NCBI RefSeq assembly: GCF_900766215.1 | Contig: NZ_CAAFUQ010000057.1 | Span: forward strand, 1 to 64,000 | DNA: 64,000 bases | Reading direction: 5' to 3' | Source of the DNA: an uncultured Finegoldia sp. | Lineage (GTDB): Bacteria > Bacillota > Clostridia > Tissierellales > Peptoniphilaceae | Part shown: positions 47,925 to 56,765 of the stretch, one piece after another | Layout: each line of letters begins with the position of its first letter | Position numbering within the stretch: position 1 is the first letter of the stretch | Notes under the pieces: generated by a model | Seen by the model: the letters and a program-made list of their open reading frames with translations, nothing else | The model's database searches: none | What the model was told of the DNA's origin: nothing | Translations under genes and position numbers: made by a program

Positions 47925-49979
47925 ATGAAGAAATTTTCAGAATTTATAGCTAATCATCCTAAGTTAGTGCTTTTGGTTATGACTTTGTTGTTGATTCCAT
48001 CAATCATTGGTTATAAGGCGACTACTATCAACTACGATATTTTGTCTTATTTGCCAAGTGATTTGAAATCAACTCAAGGCCAAACAATTTTGGACAAAGA
48101 TTTCAAAAATGCAGCTACTGGGATGTTAATTTTAAAAGGCACAGACAACGATGCCGAGAAATTAAGAGAAGAAGTGCAAAAAATCGACGGGGTTGAGGAT
48201 GTTATATCCAAGACTTCAATTTTAGGGCCAACTGTTCCTAACGAATTTTTGCCAGATGATATTAGAGATGTGTTCTATGCAAAAGATAGTACGTTGATGA
48301 TGGTTAAATTTAGCGAATCCTCATCTTCAATCAGAACTATGAAGGCTATAGAACAAATCAAAAAAATCGAATCGAAACAAAAATATTTGAGCGGTATTAG
48401 TGCTCTTGTAAAAGATACGAAGGATTTGATTGACAAGGAAACGCCAATTTATGTAATGCTTGCTGTGGCACTTGGACTTGTGGTGTTGAGTTTGACTAAT
48501 GAGTCTACTGTTATTCCATTCGTGTTCATGTTGAATATAGGATATGCTGTTATTTATAATTTTGGGACTAATATATTCTTAGGACAAATATCTTATATTA
48601 CCAAGGCGATAGCGGCTGTGTTGCAACTTGCTGTTACGATGGATTATTCGATTTTCTTGTATCACAGGTATGCAGCTGAAAAGAAGAAGAGAGATTCACA
48701 TGCTATAGCAATGGCAAAAGCTATTGAGGCGACATTCTCATCGTTATTCTCATCTTCACTTACGACATTTGCAGGGTTCTTGGTTTTAGTATTGATGAGA
48801 TTGTCTTTGGGCAAAGACATTGGACTTGTAATGAGTAAAGGTGTCTTCATCGGACTTTTATCTACTTTGATAGTTCTTCCACCAATGTTACTTCTTACAG
48901 AAAAAGCTGTGGACAAGTACAATCACAAGGTATTACTTCCAGAATTCAATAAATTACCAAATTTTGTTGTCGACAAAAGAAAAGTGTTGGCAATTGTGTT
49001 TGTGGTTTTATTCATTCCAGCAATTTACGGTTCAGTTAACACAAAATTGTATTACAACTTGGATAGATCATTGCCACAAGATTTGGATTCAATAGTATCA
49101 CTTAATAAAATGAAAAAAGACTATAACATGGCAAGTACACACTTCATCGTTGTAAAGGACGATTTATCTAATACTGCTATGAGTTCTATGATAGATGAAT
49201 TGAAAAAAATTGACGGTATTAATTCAGTTGTTGGAACGAATTCCATCACAGGGGTTACAATTCCTGCTACATTCTTACCGGACAAACTAAGAGATAACTT
49301 CGTAAAAGATGGCTACGAAATGCTTATGGTTAATTCAAAATACCAAACAGCATCTGAGGAGGTTAACAAACAAATCGAACAAATGCGTGATGTAATTGCA
49401 AAACACGACAAGGACGGATATTTGACAGGTGAAGCAGTTCTAACAGACGATTTGACAGATATTTCTGACCAAGACTTCAAGATGGTTAACATAGCATCAT
49501 TGATTGCGGTATTTTTAATCATTGCGATATCATTCAAATCATTTGGAATTCCAGTTGTTTTGATAGCTGCAATAGAACTTGCAATTCAAATCAACATGGC
49601 AATCCCATTCTACTTCAATCAAACAATTCCGTTTATCACATCGATAGTAATCGGAGTAATCCAATTGGGATCTACGATAGATTATTCTATATTGATGACA
49701 GACCGATTCCTATACGAATACAGTAAGCGCAAGAATGTAAACGAGGCTTTAAAAGTTTCAGTAAAAGAAACATCCAAATCAATTGTTACAAGTGCCTTAT
49801 CATTCATGGCAGCAACAGTTGGTGTAGGAATTTATTCAAAAATGGAAATAGTATCCACAATTTGTACTTTATTGGCTAGAGGAGCGATAATCAGCATGCT
49901 TGTAATCATCATTTTATTACCAGCATTGTTGAGTATTACATTCCCATTTATCAAGAAAACAACTAAGAACTTAGCGTAA
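47925..49979 (+). CDS. MMPL/RND family transporter
   Basis: This 684-residue membrane protein has twelve helices in two similar halves, each with an extracellular domain after its first helix. The sterol-sensing-like segments include ITKAIAAVLQLAVTMDYSIFLYHRY near residue 225 and VIGVIQLGSTIDYSILMTDRF near 575, where the repeated DYSI motif carries the conserved Asp-Tyr. MMPL proteins export lipids or peptides using the proton gradient. It is downstream of a TetR gene and 13 bases upstream of a large secreted heptad-repeat protein, which suggests a joint export or envelope-modifying function. Confidence 0.93.
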   Translation: MKKFSEFIANHPKLVLLVMTLLLIPSIIGYKATTINYDILSYLPSDLKSTQGQTILDKDFKNAATGMLILKGTDNDAEKLREEVQKIDGVEDVISKTSILGPTVPNEFLPDDIRDVFYAKDSTLMMVKFSESSSSIRTMKAIEQIKKIESKQKYLSGISALVKDTKDLIDKETPIYVMLAVALGLVVLSLTNESTVIPFVFMLNIGYAVIYNFGTNIFLGQISYITKAIAAVLQLAVTMDYSIFLYHRYAAEKKKRDSHAIAMAKAIEATFSSLFSSSLTTFAGFLVLVLMRLSLGKDIGLVMSKGVFIGLLSTLIVLPPMLLLTEKAVDKYNHKVLLPEFNKLPNFVVDKRKVLAIVFVVLFIPAIYGSVNTKLYYNLDRSLPQDLDSIVSLNKMKKDYNMASTHFIVVKDDLSNTAMSSMIDELKKIDGINSVVGTNSITGVTIPATFLPDKLRDNFVKDGYEMLMVNSKYQTASEEVNKQIEQMRDVIAKHDKDGYLTGEAVLTDDLTDISDQDFKMVNIASLIAVFLIIAISFKSFGIPVVLIAAIELAIQINMAIPFYFNQTIPFITSIVIGVIQLGSTIDYSILMTDRFLYEYSKRKNVNEALKVSVKETSKSIVTSALSFMAATVGVGIYSKMEIVSTICTLLARGAIISMLVIIILLPALLSITFPFIKKTTKNLA

Positions 49980-49992
49980 AGGAGAATAAATA

Positions 49993-52326
49993 ATGAAAAA
50001 AAATATCGAAAAAGTGTTAGCATTAACTTTGATATCTTCAATTACATTTGCTAATCTTTCATTTGCAGAACAACAAGATTTAATCAAAAAATCAGAAACA
50101 GTTTATGTAACAGTAGAAGGTAACGAAATCAAAGACAAATCAGTTTCTGTGTGGTTAAATTCAGATAAAAATATAAAAGCAAACGACAAATCTAATTTGA
50201 CAAATGTAAAAGATTTAAAAACAGACAAAGAACTAAAATCTGAAAACGGATATTTGAAATTAGATGAAAACAAAAAAGACATCTACTACAAAGGTGACAC
50301 TGACAAAAAACTTCCAGTGGATGTATCTGTAAAATACTTCTTAGATGGAAAAGAAATGAAAGCTTCTGAATTAGAAGGGAAATCTGGTCATTTGAAGATT
50401 GTAATTACTTCTAAAAATAACAGATACGAAGCCAAAACAATTGACGGACAATCAAGAAATGTATATTCACCATATGTCGTTGTAGCAGCGATGACATTTG
50501 ATGATGAAAAAGTAAACAACGTATCATCAGATGATATCAAAGTTGTAAAAGACGGCAAGAACGAAATAGTAACTACAGTTATGACACCAGGTATGAAACA
50601 AAACTTGAGAGGGATTGTAGAAGACAAAAATTTGGACAAATTCAAGGACGAAGTTTCAGTTGAAATGGACATCAAGGATTACAAACCAGTAGAAATCTAT
50701 TCTGTAATCACTAACGAATTTTTCCAAGAAAAGAAAAACATCGACTCATTGGATAAACTTCAAAACGGTGTTAAAGAATTACAAGATAATTCACAAAAAC
50801 TTGTAGATGCATCAGTTAAATTATCTGAAGGACAAGACAAACTAAACTCAGGAATTTCACAAATGCAAACAGGAGTTACAAAACTTCACTCAGGTTCACA
50901 AAAACTTGCATCATCTACACAACAAATGCAAGGCAAATTCTCAGGAATACAATCAAAAGTAGGTCCTATCCAAGGATATGTAGCTCAAATGAATGACGGT
51001 AGCTTGAAATTGTACAACGGAATTTCTGACTACACAGCTGCAGTTGGAAAAATCAAAGAAAACACAGCTAAAATCAAAGCAGGATCCGAAAAATTAGCCA
51101 AAGGTGCGACTGATTTGGACAATGGAGTTGGCAAATTAAAAGATGCGACTTCACAATTAAGAGCTGGAACTGAAAATATGAAAGAAATGACTGCACAAAA
51201 AGACCAACTACTTGAAAAATCATCACAATTATCAAACGGATTGAATGGCTTGGCAGGAAGTTATGGTCAATTAGCAGATACAGTTGAACAAATTTCTGGA
51301 AAATCACAACAATTAAAAGATTCAAGCGCACAATTCAACGAAAAATTACAACAAGTTGCACAACTTGCAGGTGGTGCTGAGACAAGCGCAAGCGCAGAAA
51401 AAATCGCACGTGGACTTGAAAGCTCAGCAGAAGGATTGAACAATGCAATCCAACAATTACAAGCAAAAAATGAAGAAGGACAACTTAACGACACAATTGC
51501 ATATCTTCAAGCACAAAAAAATGTAATGTACGTTCAAGCAGAATCCATTAGAAATGCTGGTTCACAAAATGCTGGGCAACAAAAACTACAAGCAGCATTG
51601 GCACAACTAGCACAAAGTTCAAGTGCATTATCACAAGGAAACGCTGATTTATCCAATGCACTTATGAGAACATCAGCTGCTATGAATCAATCAAAAGCAA
51701 AACTTGTAGATTCTTCCAACCAATTATCTCAAGGATTAGGACAAATGGGTGGCGCATTGAATGGCGCAGACGGATTATCAACATTGAAAGATTCCATCGA
51801 CAAACTTGACGATGCAACAGGTCAAATCAAAGGTGGATCACAAACATTAAAAGAAGGAACATTGCAAAACGAAAAAGCAATGGCAATGCTTTTGAATGGA
51901 ATAAAAGAATTGGATAAGAATTCAAGTGCGTTAGTTGAAGGCTCATCAAAATTATCTGGTGGATTACAAGAATTCAACAAACAATCAGCTCTTTTATCTT
52001 CATTGTCACAAATCAATGAAAAAGCCATCATTCCAATGAGCAATGCAATCAATATGTTAAATGATGGACTTGGAAAATTAGATTCATCAACTGGACAATT
52101 AAAATCAGGTAGCGACAAGCTTGCTTCTGGACAAAAAGAATTCAGCTCCAAACTAAAAGAATACAAAGAAAAAGGAATTGATGAATTATCCAACAAGACA
52201 AAAGATTTGAACAAATTCAAAGATATTATTGACGCTATGAGTGATTTGGCAGTTAAAGATTCTTCATTCACAGGAACAGATAGTAACTTTGAAACAAAAT
52301 CAAGAATTGTCGAAAAAATAAAATAG
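49993..52326 (+). CDS. Secreted heptad-repeat (YhgE/Pip-like, x-x-x-L-x-x-G) protein
   Basis: This 777-residue protein has a signal peptide (residues 1-25, ending SFAEQ) and an N-terminal domain of about 230 residues. A very long coiled coil follows from about 250 to 745, built of short repeats such as LSEGQDKLNSGI, LHSGSQKLASST, LAKGATDLDNGVGKL and LKSGSDKLASG. This x-x-x-L-x-x-G heptad pattern is known from YhgE/Pip-type proteins that pair with MMPL exporters. Unlike YhgE, no C-terminal membrane region is seen; the end is charged (SRIVEKIK). It probably forms an extended periplasm-like rod working with the MMPL pump. Confidence 0.85.
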   Translation: MKKNIEKVLALTLISSITFANLSFAEQQDLIKKSETVYVTVEGNEIKDKSVSVWLNSDKNIKANDKSNLTNVKDLKTDKELKSENGYLKLDENKKDIYYKGDTDKKLPVDVSVKYFLDGKEMKASELEGKSGHLKIVITSKNNRYEAKTIDGQSRNVYSPYVVVAAMTFDDEKVNNVSSDDIKVVKDGKNEIVTTVMTPGMKQNLRGIVEDKNLDKFKDEVSVEMDIKDYKPVEIYSVITNEFFQEKKNIDSLDKLQNGVKELQDNSQKLVDASVKLSEGQDKLNSGISQMQTGVTKLHSGSQKLASSTQQMQGKFSGIQSKVGPIQGYVAQMNDGSLKLYNGISDYTAAVGKIKENTAKIKAGSEKLAKGATDLDNGVGKLKDATSQLRAGTENMKEMTAQKDQLLEKSSQLSNGLNGLAGSYGQLADTVEQISGKSQQLKDSSAQFNEKLQQVAQLAGGAETSASAEKIARGLESSAEGLNNAIQQLQAKNEEGQLNDTIAYLQAQKNVMYVQAESIRNAGSQNAGQQKLQAALAQLAQSSSALSQGNADLSNALMRTSAAMNQSKAKLVDSSNQLSQGLGQMGGALNGADGLSTLKDSIDKLDDATGQIKGGSQTLKEGTLQNEKAMAMLLNGIKELDKNSSALVEGSSKLSGGLQEFNKQSALLSSLSQINEKAIIPMSNAINMLNDGLGKLDSSTGQLKSGSDKLASGQKEFSSKLKEYKEKGIDELSNKTKDLNKFKDIIDAMSDLAVKDSSFTGTDSNFETKSRIVEKIK

Positions 52327-52331
52327 TAATC

Positions 52332-52360
52332 TTTACAAAAACACTCTATTCTGATACAAT
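52332..52360 (+). promoter_or_regulatory. proS: Promoter of the proS T-box transcript
   Basis: TTTACA (52332-52337) and TACAAT (52355-52360) are 17 bases apart, with TGA before the -10. Confidence 0.78.
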
Positions 52361-52366
52361 CTAATG

Positions 52367-52552
52367 TATCGATGAAGAGAATACTAGTTCTATACGATTT
52401 TTCAGAGAGAAAGTGTAAGGTGGAAACTTTCATTTACGATAGAATGAACCTAACTCGGAGATTATGTCAAAATCATAGGGTTGTCACCTTATAACTAACA
52501 AACTAGAAGTGGTATAGCGATCCTTCGTCTTCGTGACGGGGGATCTTTTTTT
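52367..52552 (+). promoter_or_regulatory. T-box riboswitch leader (proline) of proS
   Basis: Stem I starts near GATGAAGAGAATACTAG. The specifier loop reads GAA-CCT-A with the proline codon CCT at 52449-52451. The T-box AAGTGGTATAGCG near 52507-52519 diverges from the AGGGTGG consensus but keeps TGGT for the tRNA 3' end. The terminator is strong: GATCCTTCGTC (52519-52529) pairs with GACGGGGGATC (52535-52545), followed by seven T residues. Confidence 0.92.
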
Positions 52553-52593
52553 AGATACATATTAAATACACCAAAGAAAGGAACATGTAAATT

Positions 52594-54324
52594 ATGAGAA
52601 TGAATAAATTTTATATGCCAACTTTAAGAGAGGATCCACAAGATGCAGAAATAGCAAGCCACAAGCTTCTATTAAGAGCTGGCATGATTAGAAAAACAGC
52701 AGCAGGATTGTACAGTTATTTGCCATTGGGATATCGAATTGTAAGAAAGGTAGAAAACATCGTTCGTGAAGAAATGGACAACTACGGTTCACAAGAAATC
52801 CACATGCCTATAACTCAACCTCGTGAAATCTGGGAAGAATCTGGAAGATGGAAGACATTTGGACCGGAAATGTTCAAGCTACAAGACAGAAATAATCGTG
52901 AATTCTGCCTTGGACCAACAGCCGAAGAATATTTTACAGATTTAGTAAAAGGTGAAATCAAAAGCTACAAGCAACTTCCACTTAATATTTATCAAATCCA
53001 AACAAAATACCGTGATGAAAAAAGACCAAGATTTGGAATCAACCGTTCCAGAGAATTTTTGATGGAAGACTCTTACACATTTGATGTAGATGAAGAAGCG
53101 ATGCGTGAAGCTTACATGAATATGTGGAGAGCGTATGAAGTTGTATTCAATAGACTTGGTTTGGAATACAAAATCGTAGCAGGAGACAGCGGTGCCATGG
53201 GTGGTAACAGTTCACATGAATTTATCGCCCTTAGTGATGTAGGTGAAGGTGTGATTTGCTACAGCGATGACAGTGATTTCGCAGCGACTGACGAAAAAGC
53301 TTATGTATATTACAAAGTTGAAGATGAAAATGTAGAAAAACTTCCATCAGAAAAAGTCCTCACACCAAACTGCAAAACAATTGAAGAAGTAAGTGATTTC
53401 TTAAAAGTCGACCCTGCACATTGTTTGAAAGCAGTCGATTTAATGGTTGAAGGGAAACCTGTAATTGTATTTATTCCAGGAGATCGTGAACTTAACATGT
53501 CCAAACTTGTAAGTTATTTGAAATGTCCAGAACACGAAATAGAAATGATGGAAGAAAAAGACATCCTGGCTTTGAACAGCTCACCAGGATTTACCGGACC
53601 AATCGGACTAGATTCAAGAATCATCATTGACTCAAGAGTTACACAAATGAAAAACTTCGTCGTTGGAGCGAATGAAGAAAACTACCACATCAAAAATGTA
53701 AACTATGGAGATGATTTCGAAGGAGAAATCGTAGAAGATTTATTGATGGTAGAAGAAGGGGATATCGATCCTGAAACAAAATCTCCATTGAAATTCAAAA
53801 GAGGAATCGAAGTTGGAAATATCTTCCAATTGGGACAAAAATATTCCAAGAGCATGAATGCTACATTCCTTGATGAAAATGGAAAAGAACAATTCTTCTG
53901 GATGGGATCATACGGAATTGGTGTTACAAGAAGTGTCAGCGCAATTGTAGAACAAAACCACGACGACAAGGGAATGATTTGGCCATTAGTTGTAGCTCCA
54001 TATCATGTGATCATCACAATTGTTAACACAAAAGATGAAGAACAAAACACTCTTGCAGAAAAACTTTACGAAAAATTACTTCTTCAAGGGGTAGAAGTTC
54101 TACTTGATGACAGAAAAGAAAGAGTAGGAGTAAAATTCAACGACCGTGACCTAATAGGAATTCCGCTAAGAATAACTGTAGGAAAGAAAGCATCTGAGGA
54201 CATAGTAGAATTTTCTGAAAGAAAAACGCTTGAAAATGTAGAAATGTCATCAACAGAAGCTTACGAAAAAGTAATGGAAATCATCAATGCTAACTTAAAA
54301 TCAGTTGGTGGATTGTACAGATAA
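52594..54324 (+). CDS. proS: Prolyl-tRNA synthetase
   Basis: This 576-residue bacterial-type synthetase charges tRNA-Pro. Class II motif 1 lies around LLRAGMIRKTAAGLYSYLPLGYRIVRKVENIVREEM. Motif 2 is around YRDEKRPRFGINRSREFLMEDSY and motif 3 near MGSYGIGVTRSVSAIVEQ. The editing (INS) domain lies between motifs 2 and 3 (about 225-400), so mischarged Ala-tRNA can be cleared. The anticodon domain is at the C-terminus (DRKERVGVKFNDRDLIGIP). It is controlled by the proline T-box just upstream and ends in a terminator. Confidence 0.96.
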   Translation: MRMNKFYMPTLREDPQDAEIASHKLLLRAGMIRKTAAGLYSYLPLGYRIVRKVENIVREEMDNYGSQEIHMPITQPREIWEESGRWKTFGPEMFKLQDRNNREFCLGPTAEEYFTDLVKGEIKSYKQLPLNIYQIQTKYRDEKRPRFGINRSREFLMEDSYTFDVDEEAMREAYMNMWRAYEVVFNRLGLEYKIVAGDSGAMGGNSSHEFIALSDVGEGVICYSDDSDFAATDEKAYVYYKVEDENVEKLPSEKVLTPNCKTIEEVSDFLKVDPAHCLKAVDLMVEGKPVIVFIPGDRELNMSKLVSYLKCPEHEIEMMEEKDILALNSSPGFTGPIGLDSRIIIDSRVTQMKNFVVGANEENYHIKNVNYGDDFEGEIVEDLLMVEEGDIDPETKSPLKFKRGIEVGNIFQLGQKYSKSMNATFLDENGKEQFFWMGSYGIGVTRSVSAIVEQNHDDKGMIWPLVVAPYHVIITIVNTKDEEQNTLAEKLYEKLLLQGVEVLLDDRKERVGVKFNDRDLIGIPLRITVGKKASEDIVEFSERKTLENVEMSSTEAYEKVMEIINANLKSVGGLYR

Positions 54325-54335
54325 TTTATAATGAG

Positions 54336-54364
54336 AACTACGGGCGATAAGGCTCGTAGTTTTT
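54336..54364 (+). terminator. Terminator of proS
   Basis: AACTACGGGC (54336-54345) and GCTCGTAGTT (54352-54361) pair with one G-T pair. The T tail is short (four T residues). Confidence 0.8.
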
Positions 54365-54468
54365 ATCTCGCCACCTTCAATTTATCTACGCCCAATTTAC
54401 GAAAATGGCGAGATTAATCTCGCCAATATTGATTTATCTACGCCATTTATGGTATAATGGCGAGAAAG
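54365..54468 (+). repeat. Two tandem 52-bp repeats overlapping the fic promoter, with TGGCGAGA palindromes
   Basis: The 52-bp units 54365-54416 and 54417-54468 align closely. Both contain ATCTCGCCA, then ATTTATCTACGCC (54380 and 54432), then ATGGCGAGA. Each unit is therefore bounded by an inverted TCTCGCCA...TGGCGAGA pair, and their junction forms the perfect palindrome TGGCGAGATTAATCTCGCCA (54406-54425). The -10 box TATAAT (54453-54458) lies in the second unit and shares a base with its last TGGCGAGA. This looks like an operator array for the Fic gene. Confidence 0.8.
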
Positions 54469-54481
54469 ATGGTGAGAATGT

Positions 54482-55525
54482 ATGAGAGAATTTGATTATT
54501 CAAAATTATTAAATCTGAATATTCCTGCAAATATATACGATTTGATATCAAAAATTTACGAATATAAAGGCAAACAGGAACTTTATGTGGCAAATTTTTC
54601 TGATGTACTTGAAAAGATGGTGGAGGTTGCGAAGATTCAGTCAACAAAATCTTCTAATGCAATCGAAGGAATTTCTACAAATGATAGTAGATTAGAAGAG
54701 TTAATGAAGAAAAAAAGTGAACCTAGAAATAGAAATGAAGAAGAAATATATGGATATAGGGAAGTGTTGGATATTATCCACGAAAATTATTCAAATATTG
54801 ACTTTACGAAAAATAATATCTTGACTCTTCATAGTAGGTTGTATTATTACTCTTCTGAAAGTCATAAAGGGAAATTCAAAACTATCGATAATAGCATTGT
54901 GGAAACAAATGCATTTGGAGAGAAAAAGATAAGGTTTCAGCCAGTGTCTGCATTTGAAACGGAAAATTATATCGATAAAATGATAAGTGCTTATGATGAA
55001 GCCGTAAAATTAAAAGTACCACCATTGTTATTAATTTCATCTGTGGTGCATGATTTTTTGTGTATTCATCCCTTTTATGACGGAAATGGTAGAATGTCAA
55101 GGCTACTGACGCTTTTACTTTTATACAAAAATGGTTTCTTTGTAGGAAAATATATTTCCTTGGAAATGATAATTGAAGATACTAAGGATATGTACTATGA
55201 ACAATTACAAGCATCAAGCAAGAATTGGCATTCTGGAGATAATGACGAGTTGCCATTTGTAAAATATATGTTATCGGTTATTTACAAGGCATATGTTGAA
55301 TGTGATGAAAGATTCAGACTAATAGGAGAAAAATCCTTGACATCTGCTGAGAGAATTATGAAGATTTTCGAAAAAACTCTGAAACCATTGTCAAAGTCTG
55401 ATATTGTTATGCTTTGTCCAGATATTTCTCAAAGAACCATTGAAAGAGCCTTGAAAGAATTAAAAGACACACATTTAATTAAACAAATAGGTAGTGGAAG
55501 AGCAACTAAATATATTAAAGCATGA
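54482..55525 (+). CDS. Fic family protein with C-terminal winged helix
   Basis: This 347-residue protein contains the Fic catalytic loop HPFYDGNGRMSRLL (near residue 200) that transfers AMP from ATP onto protein hydroxyls. The N-terminal segment STKSSNAIEG (near 55) fits the inhibitory (S/T)xxxE(G/N) helix, so activity is probably self-restrained. The last 65 residues form a winged-helix DNA-binding domain (LSKSDIVMLCPDISQRTIERALKEL). The palindrome-rich repeats over the promoter make autoregulation through this domain likely. GGTGAGAATGT precedes the ATG. No separate antitoxin gene is present. Confidence 0.92.
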   Translation: MREFDYSKLLNLNIPANIYDLISKIYEYKGKQELYVANFSDVLEKMVEVAKIQSTKSSNAIEGISTNDSRLEELMKKKSEPRNRNEEEIYGYREVLDIIHENYSNIDFTKNNILTLHSRLYYYSSESHKGKFKTIDNSIVETNAFGEKKIRFQPVSAFETENYIDKMISAYDEAVKLKVPPLLLISSVVHDFLCIHPFYDGNGRMSRLLTLLLLYKNGFFVGKYISLEMIIEDTKDMYYEQLQASSKNWHSGDNDELPFVKYMLSVIYKAYVECDERFRLIGEKSLTSAERIMKIFEKTLKPLSKSDIVMLCPDISQRTIERALKELKDTHLIKQIGSGRATKYIKA

Positions 55526-55537
55526 TTTTGCGCAATC

Positions 55538-55568
55538 AAAAAAAGCTGTGAGCCATCTCACAGCTTTT
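55538..55568. terminator. Bidirectional terminator between fic and arsM
   Basis: AAAAGCTGTGAG (55541-55552) and CTCACAGCTTTT (55557-55568) pair perfectly around CCAT. Runs of A before and T after serve both convergent genes. Confidence 0.9.
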
Positions 55569-55578
55569 ATCATTATAA

Positions 55579-56637
55579 TTAGCAGCAGCAAGAACCGCTG
55601 TTTCCATCACAATCACATTCACTTCCTGGACCGTCACAGCCATTGAATAAACCAAAGTGATTTGTTCTATCGCCGACAATATCAAAGTATTTTTTAAATC
55701 TTGTTTCTTCGATCATTGCGCAGCTGTTACCACATACTGCCATTGGCAAATCCTTGTAGAATCTGTGGTGATCGTCTAGGTCGAAGTAGTGTTCACTACC
55801 TAAAATACCTCCACGATAAGTTATGAATTGTCCGTATTGTTCGCATCTATCTTCGATAATTCCTGGTAATTTCACTGCTCTTACAGTTCTTGATGTGAAG
55901 TTCACATTGCCAACTAATTCTTCGATTTTTCTGTTTTCGATTGGTGCCTTAGTGATTTTAGTATATCTGAAATCTTCCCAGCCGATTTTGTGCAACAATC
56001 TTCTGAAATCTTCCACATACATTGCTCCTGCTAAGCATTCTCCACGCAATACAGGGTTTTGGTAGATTTCATCTGAAACTCTTCTGTCTGCAAAAATATC
56101 TGAGAAGTACAATTCTCCACCTTTTTTCAAAACTCTCCACACTTCTTTGAACACTTCTTCTTTGAATGGAGAAAGGTTGATAACGCAGTTACTGATGACA
56201 ACATCTACCGATTCATCTTCAATACCCAATGATTTCAAATCTTCGATGTAGCCTTTTTTTAACTCTACGTTTGATTTCTTGTAGCCAAATTTTTCAGCCA
56301 TTTGGTCTTGATATTTTCTGGCAAAATCCAATTGATCATCTGTCATGTCGACGCCGATTACTTTTCCGTTTTCACCGACTAATTTAGAAGCGACATACAC
56401 ATCGACCCCTGTTCCACATCCCAAATCCAGCACAGTACATCCTTCAAGTGCTGATGGAATTGGAGAGCCACAACCGTAAAATCTCTTCAAAAGTTCAGGA
56501 TTAACCATTCCTCTTATTTTTTTGATATGAAGTGGCATACTATCCGAACAACTACAGATTTGAGTTTGCATTTTGCCTTCTTTTTCTGTAGTAATATTGC
56601 TGTAATATTCTGAAACTTGTTTTCTAATATCTTCCAT
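55579..56637 (-). CDS. arsM: Arsenite S-adenosylmethionine methyltransferase
   Basis: This 352-residue cytoplasmic methyltransferase would convert As(III) to methylated forms. The SAM-binding motif is TVLDLGCGTGVDVY near residue 72. The cysteines expected for As(III) binding occur in TQICSCSDSM near 28, in VISNCVINLS near 150, and in RGECLAGAMY near 201. The tail is cysteine-rich (CDGPGSECDCDGNSGSCCC), more than needed for catalysis and perhaps able to bind metalloid. No arsR or efflux gene is adjacent. It is monocistronic with AGGAGGTATTT upstream on the minus strand. Confidence 0.92.
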   Translation of the reverse strand: MEDIRKQVSEYYSNITTEKEGKMQTQICSCSDSMPLHIKKIRGMVNPELLKRFYGCGSPIPSALEGCTVLDLGCGTGVDVYVASKLVGENGKVIGVDMTDDQLDFARKYQDQMAEKFGYKKSNVELKKGYIEDLKSLGIEDESVDVVISNCVINLSPFKEEVFKEVWRVLKKGGELYFSDIFADRRVSDEIYQNPVLRGECLAGAMYVEDFRRLLHKIGWEDFRYTKITKAPIENRKIEELVGNVNFTSRTVRAVKLPGIIEDRCEQYGQFITYRGGILGSEHYFDLDDHHRFYKDLPMAVCGNSCAMIEETRFKKYFDIVGDRTNHFGLFNGCDGPGSECDCDGNSGSCCC

Positions 56638-56765
56638 AAATACCTCCTAATGTTATTCTAATATTATTATAACAGTAACAAAGATTATTTCTAGAGTTTT
56701 GCATTGGCTCAATTACCCTTGTAAACAAAATAATATGGTATTATATAAAAAAAGGATGTGCGATT

